Part shown: positions 44,945-52,357 of the stretch, one piece after another | Numbering within the stretch: position 1 is the stretch's first letter | Layout of the letters: each line of letters begins with the position of its first letter | Position numbers and translations under genes: made by a program | Notes under the pieces: generated by a model | Databases searched by the model: none | The model's input: only the letters and a program-made list of their open reading frames with translations | What the model was told of the DNA's origin: nothing | Assembly (NCBI RefSeq): GCF_001908375.1 | Contig: NZ_CP017244.1 | Span: 372,001-436,000 of the forward strand | DNA: 64,000 nt | DNA from: Rhizobium etli 8C-3 | Lineage (GTDB): Bacteria > Pseudomonadota > Alphaproteobacteria > Rhizobiales > Rhizobiaceae | Direction: 5' to 3'

Positions 44945-45715
44945 ATGTTCTTCGAGAAATTCCGGATGGATGGTCAAACCGCTGTGGTGACCGGCGGCGG
45001 ACGGGGTATCGGCCTTGCCTGTGCCGAAGCGCTTGCCGAGGCGGGCGCCCGAATCGTCATCATCGATCGCGACGAAGCGGTGGCCGAATCGGGCAGGCAT
45101 GTCTTGGCCGGCAAGGGTGTCGAAGCCGATGCGCTGGTCCTCGATGTCACCGATTCTGCAGCCGTCGACACGGCCGCCGCGGATATCTTCGCAAAGCACG
45201 GTCGCATCGACGCGCTGGTCGCCAACGCAGGCATTGCGCGAACCGGTACGGCCGCAGAGGATACCCCCGACGAACTCTGGCTCAATGTCAACGATGTGAA
45301 CTACAACGGCGTCTTCTGGTGCAATCGCGCCTTCGGCCGGTACATGCTGAAGGCCGGCCGCGGTGCAATCGTCAATATCGGTTCGATGTCCGGCTATATC
45401 GTCAACCGTCCACAGCTGCAGACTTATTACAACGCCTCAAAGGCCGCCGTCCATCACCTGACGGCGTCACTTGCTGTGGAGTGGGCTGAGCGTGGCGTGC
45501 GCGTCAACGCCGTCGCACCGACGTATATCGAAACCGAAATGACGAAGACTGTGGTCGACAAGAAGATGATGGACATCTGGATTCGTGACACGCCGATGGG
45601 CCGGATGGGCCAACCCCATGAGATTGCGTCGGTGGTACATTTTCTAGCCTGCGACGCATCGAGCCTGATCACTGGCGCGACCGTCAAGGCCGACGGCGGC
45701 TTCACTTGCTGGTAG
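44945..45715 (+). CDS. SDR polyol dehydrogenase, galactitol dehydrogenase-like
   Basis: 256 aa classical SDR: TGGGRGIG loop near 16-23, ANAG motif, catalytic S in NIGSMSG and Y-x-x-x-K in YYNASK. The segment IVNIGSMSGYIVNRPQ and the C-terminal GGFTCW closely resemble the galactitol dehydrogenase of Rhodobacter sphaeroides as I remember it, an enzyme that oxidises galactitol to a tagatose and other polyols as well. The ATG at 44945 follows GGAGCGAGAT. Supplies ketose to the epimerase, kinase and 4-epimerase encoded on the other strand. Confidence 0.9.
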   Translation: MFFEKFRMDGQTAVVTGGGRGIGLACAEALAEAGARIVIIDRDEAVAESGRHVLAGKGVEADALVLDVTDSAAVDTAAADIFAKHGRIDALVANAGIARTGTAAEDTPDELWLNVNDVNYNGVFWCNRAFGRYMLKAGRGAIVNIGSMSGYIVNRPQLQTYYNASKAAVHHLTASLAVEWAERGVRVNAVAPTYIETEMTKTVVDKKMMDIWIRDTPMGRMGQPHEIASVVHFLACDASSLITGATVKADGGFTCW

Positions 45716-45726
45716 GAGGATTGGCG

Positions 45727-46452
45727 ATGGATTTTTCGAACAGGCATGTGGTGGTAACCGGCGCCGGCAAGGGTATCGGGCGGGCGACCGCCGTCATGCT
45801 GGCTCAGCGTGGGGCCAAGGTGACCGCGCTATCGCGCTCGGTGGCCGATCTTGAGGAATTGAAGAATGAAATAGGATGTATCCCGGTGGCCGTCGATCTT
45901 GCCGATCCGGACGCGACACGCGCGGCGGCCCTTAAGTCCCTGCCGGCCGATTTTCTGATTAATTGCGCCGGCACGACCGAGCTTGAGTCTTTTCTCGATC
46001 TCAAGGTCGAGAACTTCGATCTGCTCTACGCCGTCAATACGAGGGCACCGATGATCACTTCGCAGGAATATGCCCGCGACATGGTGAAGAACGGCCGCAA
46101 AGGCGCAATCGTCAACGTATCGAGCGTCGCGGCCTTTGTCGGTATTCCCGATCACGCCGCTTACTGCGCTTCCAAGTCCGCTCTCGACGGGCTGACCCGG
46201 GTGATGGCCAAGGAACTTGCGCCGAAGGGCATACGGGTCAACGGCGTGCATCCCACCGTGACGCTTACGCCCATGGCCATCAAGGCCTGGAGCGATCCAC
46301 AAAAGGCAGCCGGCATGCTCAACCGCATTCCTGTCGGCCGTTTCGCCGAACCCGAAGACGTTGCCGAGGTCATTCTTTTCCTGCTTTCTGACGAGGCAGC
46401 AATGGTCAACGGCCTGTCGATGCCTGTGGATGGTGGTTACATGATCGCCTGA
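45727..46452 (+). CDS. SDR oxidoreductase, L-xylulose/carbonyl reductase-like
   Basis: 241 aa SDR: TGAGKGIG near 11-18, NCAGTTELESF, catalytic S in NVSSVAA and Y-x-x-x-K in YCASKSALDG. The ALSRSVADLEEL stretch, with an arginine after the second beta strand, favours NADP, as in L-xylulose reductase. It probably interconverts a ketose and a polyol. AGGAGGATTGG precedes the ATG. Part of the polyol operon; a small hairpin (GAGGC-AGAT-GCCTC) follows its stop. Confidence 0.88.
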   Translation: MDFSNRHVVVTGAGKGIGRATAVMLAQRGAKVTALSRSVADLEELKNEIGCIPVAVDLADPDATRAAALKSLPADFLINCAGTTELESFLDLKVENFDLLYAVNTRAPMITSQEYARDMVKNGRKGAIVNVSSVAAFVGIPDHAAYCASKSALDGLTRVMAKELAPKGIRVNGVHPTVTLTPMAIKAWSDPQKAAGMLNRIPVGRFAEPEDVAEVILFLLSDEAAMVNGLSMPVDGGYMIA

Positions 46453-46530
46453 CGATTTTGCGAGGCAGATGCCTCAAATTTAAGCCTTCCCGCCGCGGTC
46501 TGGCGGCCTCAGATTTTCAAGGATCAGCCC

Positions 46531-47514
46531 ATGACACGCTTTGATGCAAAAATCGCCAAGATCAGGGCCGGCAACTACAAGCGGACGGATTTCATCATCG
46601 CGGACGCGAAAGATGGTGACATGGGGCCGAGCATTTTATCGTGTGGCCCGAAGCTCGAGAAGGACTGCTCCTACACGCGCTACCGGACGCGTGCGGAATT
46701 CCTCGACCAGGTCAAGGCCGTGATCACCCAGGACATTGTCGATATCATGCTGACCTCCGCTTCCAATCTCGAACTGCTGACGGAAAGCGGCGCTTACGCA
46801 GGCAGCAATGTGAAACCCGCAATTCGAGCCAATGATGCGACGGATATCTGGGTTGGGCGCGGTGCGACCTATGCCTCGCAGCCGTCCAGGCCTTATCGCA
46901 CTGCTTCTCTGTCGGTCAGCCGGCGCCATACCGACCTCGGCCTCTACTCGATCACCTTCAACAATGATCTCGACGCGGACTACAATTCGCTGCTCGCCTT
47001 CATGGATTTTGTAGAGGACGCGCACGACAACGGCTTCAATTATTTTCTCGAAGTCTTCAATCCGAACGTCGACACCGGCATATCGCCTGACCTCCAGCCA
47101 CATTTTGTGAATGATTGCATATGCCGGGCGCTGGCCGGGCTGACACGTGCGCAGCGGCCGCAATTCCTGAAGATTCCGTTCAATGGCCCAAAGGCGCTGG
47201 AGGAACTCACGACCTACGACCCGAGCCTGATCGTCGGCGTGCTGGGCGGCGGTGCGGGTACTGCGCGCGACACGTTCGAACTCATCCACCAGGCGGAGAA
47301 ATACGGCGCCCGTGTGGCGCTTTTCGGTCGCAAGATCAATCTCGCCGAAGACCCGCTCGCCATGGTGAAATTCATGCGTGCCGTGGCAGACGGTGATCTC
47401 AGGCCAGAGGAGGCCGTCAGGGCCTATCACGGCGCGCTGCAGGCAGGCGGGCAGAAGCCGATGCGGACACTGTCAAACGACATGATCATCACCGAAAAGG
47501 TTCTGATGAATTGA
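46531..47514 (+). CDS. Aldolase-like TIM-barrel protein of unknown function
   Basis: 327 aa. Not a family I can name. It has class I aldolase-like elements in barrel order: DIVDIMLTSASNLELL, then FNYFLEVFNPN, then QFLKIPFNGPKALEEL with a lysine placed like a Schiff-base residue, and GVLGGGAGTARDTFELIHQA followed by RVALFGRKINLAEDP, a phosphate-binding-type glycine loop. These resemble DhnA/LacD-type aldolases. It overlaps the next start region and is followed at once by a PfkB kinase, so the pair may phosphorylate and cleave a ketose. Likely cytosolic. Confidence is high that it is a gene, low on function. Confidence 0.8.
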   Translation: MTRFDAKIAKIRAGNYKRTDFIIADAKDGDMGPSILSCGPKLEKDCSYTRYRTRAEFLDQVKAVITQDIVDIMLTSASNLELLTESGAYAGSNVKPAIRANDATDIWVGRGATYASQPSRPYRTASLSVSRRHTDLGLYSITFNNDLDADYNSLLAFMDFVEDAHDNGFNYFLEVFNPNVDTGISPDLQPHFVNDCICRALAGLTRAQRPQFLKIPFNGPKALEELTTYDPSLIVGVLGGGAGTARDTFELIHQAEKYGARVALFGRKINLAEDPLAMVKFMRAVADGDLRPEEAVRAYHGALQAGGQKPMRTLSNDMIITEKVLMN

Positions 47515-47534
47515 CACCGCCAAGGGAGGTGAGC

Positions 47535-48551
47535 ATGGCCGGAACGAGCAGGCGCGGCTTCATCGCCGGAGGGACCTGGTGCCTCGACCGAAATCGCAGG
47601 ATAGACGCATGGCCAAAGGAAGACAGCGTCGGTATCGCCTGGGGGCTTGAAGAACGTGGCGGCGGTCCGGCCTGCAATCTTGCCATCGACGTCAAGAGGC
47701 TCGATCCGGCAATCCCGGTCGAAACCATCGGGTTGGTCGGCAACGACGAGGCCGGCCGAAAACTCATCGCCGAAGCCGAACGAGCTGGTCTCGACCACCG
47801 GCAGATTCATGTCAGCGACCAAGCGACCACCCATACGACCGAAGCCTTCATCTCGCAGGCAAGTGGACTGCGCACACATATTTCCGAGATCGGCGTTTCG
47901 GCGCTGCTTTCGCCGGATCATTTCGATTTCTCCCGAACCACGGCGCGCTTCTTGCATCTGGGACTTCCCGGCATCCATCCCACGATGGATGCGCCTTGGA
48001 AAGACAATGCCAACGGCTGGGTGACAGTGCTCAAAGCCGCTCGCGCCGCTCGCCTTGAAACCAATCTCGAACTTTGCACGGTCACGCCGGAACGCCTACG
48101 TGGCCTGATCGTGCCCTGCCTACCGCATCTCGATACGCTGATTGTCAACGACAAAGAGATCGGGGCGCTTGCAGAGATGGAAACCACTCGGGAAGGCAGG
48201 ACTGACGTTGACGCCTGCGCAGCGGCGGCGGCTGTCATTCTCCCACAGGGCGCGATGCGGCTTGTCACCATCCACTTTCCCGAAGGCGCGATCACCGTCA
48301 CGCGGGCAGGAGAGGCGATCTTCGTGCCCTCAGTCAAGATACCTCGGAATGCGATTGTCGGACCGAACGGTGCGGGAGATGCCTTCGCGGCAGGCTTCAT
48401 GTACGGCCTGCACGAAGACTGGGCAATCAAGGATTGTCTTTGGCTCGGTCATGCCGCGGCCGCCTGTTCGCTACGGAGCGCGGGCACGACCGACGGCGTC
48501 GTTGAGTGGAAGCAATGCCTGGAAACGGCACATAAGTGGGGAAGCCATTGA
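47535..48551 (+). CDS. PfkB-family sugar kinase
   Basis: 338 aa ribokinase-like protein. RGGGPACNLAIDVKRL near the N-terminus and NGAGDAFAAGFMYGL with the catalytic GAGD near the C-terminus are diagnostic. The ATG at 47535 is preceded by GGGAGGTGAGC. It differs strongly from the tagatose kinase on the other strand, so it probably handles a different ketose such as ribulose, psicose or xylulose. Position between the aldolase-like gene and ribitol dehydrogenase suggests a three-enzyme branch. Confidence 0.88.
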   Translation: MAGTSRRGFIAGGTWCLDRNRRIDAWPKEDSVGIAWGLEERGGGPACNLAIDVKRLDPAIPVETIGLVGNDEAGRKLIAEAERAGLDHRQIHVSDQATTHTTEAFISQASGLRTHISEIGVSALLSPDHFDFSRTTARFLHLGLPGIHPTMDAPWKDNANGWVTVLKAARAARLETNLELCTVTPERLRGLIVPCLPHLDTLIVNDKEIGALAEMETTREGRTDVDACAAAAAVILPQGAMRLVTIHFPEGAITVTRAGEAIFVPSVKIPRNAIVGPNGAGDAFAAGFMYGLHEDWAIKDCLWLGHAAAACSLRSAGTTDGVVEWKQCLETAHKWGSH

Positions 48552-48605
48552 ATCAAGGTGGCGGCTGGATTTGCAGAATTTGATCTGACGCAGAAGGAGA
48601 CGAGC

Positions 48606-49334
48606 ATGGTCAAGCAATTGGAAGGCATGGTCGCGGCGGTTACGGGTGCGGCCTCCGGGATTGGACTTGCGAGCACGAGGGCGATGGTTGCCGAGGGTGC
48701 GCGCGTGGTGCTCGTCGATCGCGACCAGAAGGCGCTGGACGCAGTGTGTGCGGAACTCGGCAATGTCGCAATCCCCCTGGTGATCGATCTTCTCGATCCC
48801 GCCAGCTGCGCAACCCTGATGCCGTCTATCGAGAAGCTCACCGGCCAACTCGATATTTTTCATGCCAATGCGGGCACCTACATCGGGGGTGACCTGATCG
48901 AGGCCGACACCGCCGTTATTGACCGGATGCTCAATCTCAACGTCAACGCAGTCATGAAGAACGTCCATGACGTTTTGCCGCATATGATCGCGCGAGGCTC
49001 GGGAGACATTATCGTCACAAGTTCAGTGGCGGGCCATTATCCCGTTCCATGGGAGCCTGTCTATTCGGCTTCGAAATGGGCCATGACCTGCTTCGTTCAG
49101 ACCGTACGGCGCCAGGTCAACAAAAAGGGCATTCGCGTGGGGTCGGTTTCGCCCGGGCCGGTCATCAGCGCGCTCCTTGCCGACTGGCCAGAAGAAAATC
49201 TCCAAAAGGCCAAGGAATCGGGAAGCCTCATCGAACCGTCGGAGGTAGCCGATGCTATCATCTTCATGCTGACCAGGCCGCGGAATGTCACAATTCGCGA
49301 TGTCGTTGTGCTGCCGACCAATTTCGATATCTGA
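48606..49334 (+). CDS. rbtD: Ribitol 2-dehydrogenase (SDR)
   Basis: 242 aa. TGAASGIG near 14-21, FHANAGTYIGG, catalytic S in TSSVAG and Y-x-x-x-K in YSASKWAM. The IFHANAGTYIGG, WEPVYSASK and RVGSVSPGPVISALLADWP stretches closely follow Klebsiella ribitol dehydrogenase as I recall it, and the C-terminus RNVTIRDVVVLPTN is equally characteristic. It would oxidise ribitol to D-ribulose, or allitol to psicose, with NAD. AAGGAGACGAGC precedes the ATG. Last gene of the operon. Confidence 0.9.
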   Translation: MVKQLEGMVAAVTGAASGIGLASTRAMVAEGARVVLVDRDQKALDAVCAELGNVAIPLVIDLLDPASCATLMPSIEKLTGQLDIFHANAGTYIGGDLIEADTAVIDRMLNLNVNAVMKNVHDVLPHMIARGSGDIIVTSSVAGHYPVPWEPVYSASKWAMTCFVQTVRRQVNKKGIRVGSVSPGPVISALLADWPEENLQKAKESGSLIEPSEVADAIIFMLTRPRNVTIRDVVVLPTNFDI

Positions 49335-49694
49335 ACTGCGCAGTGAAATCTTAAGGGAGATCGTTCGCGCCGCGGTGCCAGGCGCATCGGCTGATGTCCA
49401 ATCCATACAAAATTTCGAGCGGTGCTGGCGATGGACGGATATGTGCCACCAGCATCGTTCGCCGGTTTACCAGTCCTTGCAGGGTCGCACGCGGGCGGGC
49501 GCTACAATAACGCGCCTCCGGTGGAACAGCGTCATGTCAAGACGTCGTCGCCTGGGTCCGTTCAGGTGTCTGTCAGGTTCTTCAGCCACCTAAGTGCTCC
49601 CCTCTCTGGAAGCGCCCATGCCTGAAATCCACAGCCCGGAAATTCCAAACCTTTTGCACCGCACCGAGACATCACGCGGATCGGATGCATTAAG
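49335..49694. other. Intergenic region before eptA
   Basis: 360 bp with no recognised gene. It has one GGAAC (near 49529) but the matching CGTT spacing is wrong for an EcfG promoter. No terminator of the polyol operon could be identified. Confidence 0.35.
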
Positions 49695-51335
49695 ATGAAC
49701 AAGGTCTTGCACATCTATCGGCCCACGGTTGGAAGCGTGACAATATGCGCGATCACGACCCTATATCTGCTTCTTGTCACCAACTGGACATTCTGGACGA
49801 AGGCGTCCGGTTACCTGGCAAGGGATCACTTTGCCTTAATTCTTTTTGCCGTTGGCATCTCGGCAATGAGCATGGCCATCATCACGGTCTTTTCTGCGAA
49901 ATACATAACCAGGATATTTTTGATTTTCTTTATCGTCACCGCGTCTGCGGCATCCTGGTTCACCGATCAGTTCGGTGTGGTCGTTGATCGCGAGATGATC
50001 CGAAACGCCGCCGTCTCAACGGGTGCTGAGGCAGGGCATCTCTTAACCTTGCGCTTTGCAACCCATCTGCTTGTGACCGGGATCCTTCCATCGCTTGTGG
50101 TCGTCTGGGTAAGGGTCGCGCATCGGCCGTTCTTGACGAAACTGGCGCACAACAGCGCAATCATTGTCGGATGCATCGCGATCTTTGCGCTGGCAGCTGC
50201 CTGCGACTATCGGACCTTTGCCGGGGTCGGCCGGGCGCACCGGGACATCCTCGATCCGCTCAATCCCTTCTTTCCGATATCGAGTGCCGTCCGGTTCATA
50301 GTAGACGCGACAAGGGACGCCGAGGTTAGCGCGCACCCACTGGGCGTGGACGCACATCGCACCGGCTTGAGGCCAAAGCCGCGAGTGACTGTGATTGTCG
50401 CAGGTGAAACCGCTCGGGCAGACAATTTTTCGTTAGGCGGATATGGCAGGGAAACGAATCCGGACCTCCGCGAGCGCGGCGTCGTGTACTTTCCAAACAC
50501 GATGAGCTGCGGCACGTCCACGGCGGTCTCGATACCGTGCATGTTTTCGGTCTATCCGCGCCGTGCCTACACACATCGCAAGGCCCTCGAGACAGAAAAC
50601 GTGCTCAACGTCCTATCGCATGCAAACATATCTGTGTCGTGGTTTGACAATGATACCGGCAGTTATCATGTGGCAGACCGCGTCGCTTACCAATTCCTCC
50701 CGAGTTCTGCCGACCCCAGGTTTTGCAAGGACGGCGAATGCCTGGACGCCATTCTTCTCGATCGCATGGATTCGTGGCTCAGCTCCGTCAGGGGTGATAG
50801 TGTCTTGATCCTGCATCAGTTGGGAAGCCACGGCCCAGCCTATTTCTCGAGATATCCAGACGATTTCAGGCACTTTGTGCCAGATTGCCGAGCAAATGAC
50901 TTTGGCGCTTGCTCAGCGCAGGAAATCAACAACGCCTATGATAATACGATCCTCTACACCGATCACATCGTGTCGCAGGTGATCGATAGACTGAAGGCGC
51001 GCTCCTCCATGATTGCCGGATCGGTCATCTACCTTTCAGATCACGGCGAGTCGCTTGGTGAGCACGGCCTTTATCTGCATGGCGCGCCATATGTCTTCGC
51101 GCCATCGCAGCAAACCCATGTCCCCTTCCTCGTTTGGATTGCGGACGACCTGCAACACTCCGGCGGGTTTGACATGGGGTGCCTGGATCGGAATAAAGCG
51201 CTCCCCAATTCCCATGACAACTTGTTTCACAGTGTTCTCGGGCTCATGGACGTGTCGACAAAGGTTTATGACCCTGCGCTCGACATCTTTGCGAAATGTC
51301 GGCGACGAGGCACCAACCTTGCTGATGCAAGTTAA
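49695..51335 (+). CDS. Phosphoethanolamine transferase (EptA family)
   Basis: 546 aa. Five N-terminal membrane segments (to about residue 175) anchor a periplasmic alkaline-phosphatase-like domain. Zinc and catalytic residues are recognisable: E238 in VIVAGETARADNFS, nucleophile T274 in SCGTSTAVSIPCMFS, and YLSDHGESLGEHGLYLHG near the C-terminus. Family members move phosphoethanolamine from phosphatidylethanolamine to lipid A or other envelope glycans, raising resistance to cationic peptides. Stands alone, with no adjacent two-component system. Confidence 0.93.
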   Translation: MNKVLHIYRPTVGSVTICAITTLYLLLVTNWTFWTKASGYLARDHFALILFAVGISAMSMAIITVFSAKYITRIFLIFFIVTASAASWFTDQFGVVVDREMIRNAAVSTGAEAGHLLTLRFATHLLVTGILPSLVVVWVRVAHRPFLTKLAHNSAIIVGCIAIFALAAACDYRTFAGVGRAHRDILDPLNPFFPISSAVRFIVDATRDAEVSAHPLGVDAHRTGLRPKPRVTVIVAGETARADNFSLGGYGRETNPDLRERGVVYFPNTMSCGTSTAVSIPCMFSVYPRRAYTHRKALETENVLNVLSHANISVSWFDNDTGSYHVADRVAYQFLPSSADPRFCKDGECLDAILLDRMDSWLSSVRGDSVLILHQLGSHGPAYFSRYPDDFRHFVPDCRANDFGACSAQEINNAYDNTILYTDHIVSQVIDRLKARSSMIAGSVIYLSDHGESLGEHGLYLHGAPYVFAPSQQTHVPFLVWIADDLQHSGGFDMGCLDRNKALPNSHDNLFHSVLGLMDVSTKVYDPALDIFAKCRRRGTNLADAS

Positions 51336-51823
51336 CTTTCCATGACCGGGCAAGAGGTGATCCGGATCAAGCGCGAAGCGTAACGTGGCGGCCTGTTATC
51401 ATCGGCAGAACTGCAATACGCCAAGGGCTCGCCTCAAGCCGGGGAGGAAGACGAGCCCTTGTCCACTTGAGTGTGCTTGGAGAGGAAGGATTATCTTCCG
51501 TAGCACTCGGATGAGGCAGCTCGCGCAAGGGAGGAGAACGCGCCACGTCATCCACCGCAGCAAACATCGAGGAGGATGAAAAGTTCCGTTCTTTCCGGAG
51601 AGCCGTGACAATGGCAGGATCATCACATTGCGCAGGCGCTACACTTACTTGTCATTTGCCGGTGAAGCCGTTCCCGCGTCTCTGATAAGAGGCATGCTTT
51701 CGGCTGAAACAGCGACGACATCGTCTCGCTCCGTGCGAAAGCCCTTCGATCTGTCCGCGAGCAAGCCGACACTCGTCAGCAAGTGCCAATGAGCTTTCCC
51801 CTGGTCTTCCAACAAACCTGCGT
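51336..51823. other. Intergenic region with an isolated anaerobox
   Basis: About 490 bp between convergent eptA and soxG. Apart from the FNR/FixK-like box at 51357-51370 there is nothing I can assign. Short open frames overlap on both strands and look non-coding. Confidence 0.4.
51357..51370. promoter_or_regulatory. FixK/FNR-like anaerobox
   Basis: GTGATCCGGATCAA matches the consensus TTGAT-N4-ATCAA at all but the first base. No gene start is suitably placed on either strand, so it may be orphaned or fortuitous. Confidence 0.35.
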
Positions 51824-52357
51824 TCAGCCAAATTCTGCGCTCATGCGCGCCAGGTCGTCCCATAGGCTTTCGGCAAATCCTCGCAGGACGATAATCTCGA
51901 ATGTGTCGGCATCGACACAGGTGATATGGGCCGCGATATGGCCGATCAACGTCGTTGCGGATTGTGCGACGGGAAATGAGCCGGGCGCAAGATCGACCGC
52001 CGTACCTTTCGAAAGGACGCGCCTGGCCAACTTGCCGCTGATCCGTATACGCACGCGACCATGGCTCTGGTCGACGCCGGATGCGCGCGGTTCGAGCCCG
52101 TCGACCAGATCCTTCATGTCCTGATATGCCATCGGTTTTTCACCGATGATGAACCACTGTCCGGGCGAAAGGGAGCGAACGGTGAGGGCGGCCCTTTTAG
52201 CGAGGCAGTCCAGGAAAGACGCTACATCGCTTTCGCCAGGCTTTACGATCACATGAATGACAACGCCTTCGGGAAGCGCAGAGAGGCTGACGGCGGGAGA
52301 AGAAATCACCGGTTTGGCGCCGAGCGCCGGGCGAAGGGTCGGTCGGAAATCAGACAT
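51824..52357 (-). CDS. soxG: Sarcosine oxidase / N-methylglutamate dehydrogenase gamma subunit
   Basis: 177 aa, the usual size for SoxG. The fold resembles the aminomethyltransferase family; recognisable parts are SLSPGQWFIIGE, DQSHGRVRIRISG and AVDLAPGSFPVAQSATTLIGHI. It overlaps the end of the alpha-subunit gene by 8 bp, so it is the last gene of the minus-strand soxBDAG operon. The same subunit is called MgdD in N-methylglutamate dehydrogenase; the neighbouring mgs and gmaS genes make that name equally possible. Confidence 0.9.
   Translation of the reverse strand: MSDFRPTLRPALGAKPVISSPAVSLSALPEGVVIHVIVKPGESDVASFLDCLAKRAALTVRSLSPGQWFIIGEKPMAYQDMKDLVDGLEPRASGVDQSHGRVRIRISGKLARRVLSKGTAVDLAPGSFPVAQSATTLIGHIAAHITCVDADTFEIIVLRGFAESLWDDLARMSAEFG

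Noticed and set aside
49529..49555. EcfG promoter before eptA
   Set aside because: GGAAC is present but the downstream element is at the wrong distance and reads CGTC.
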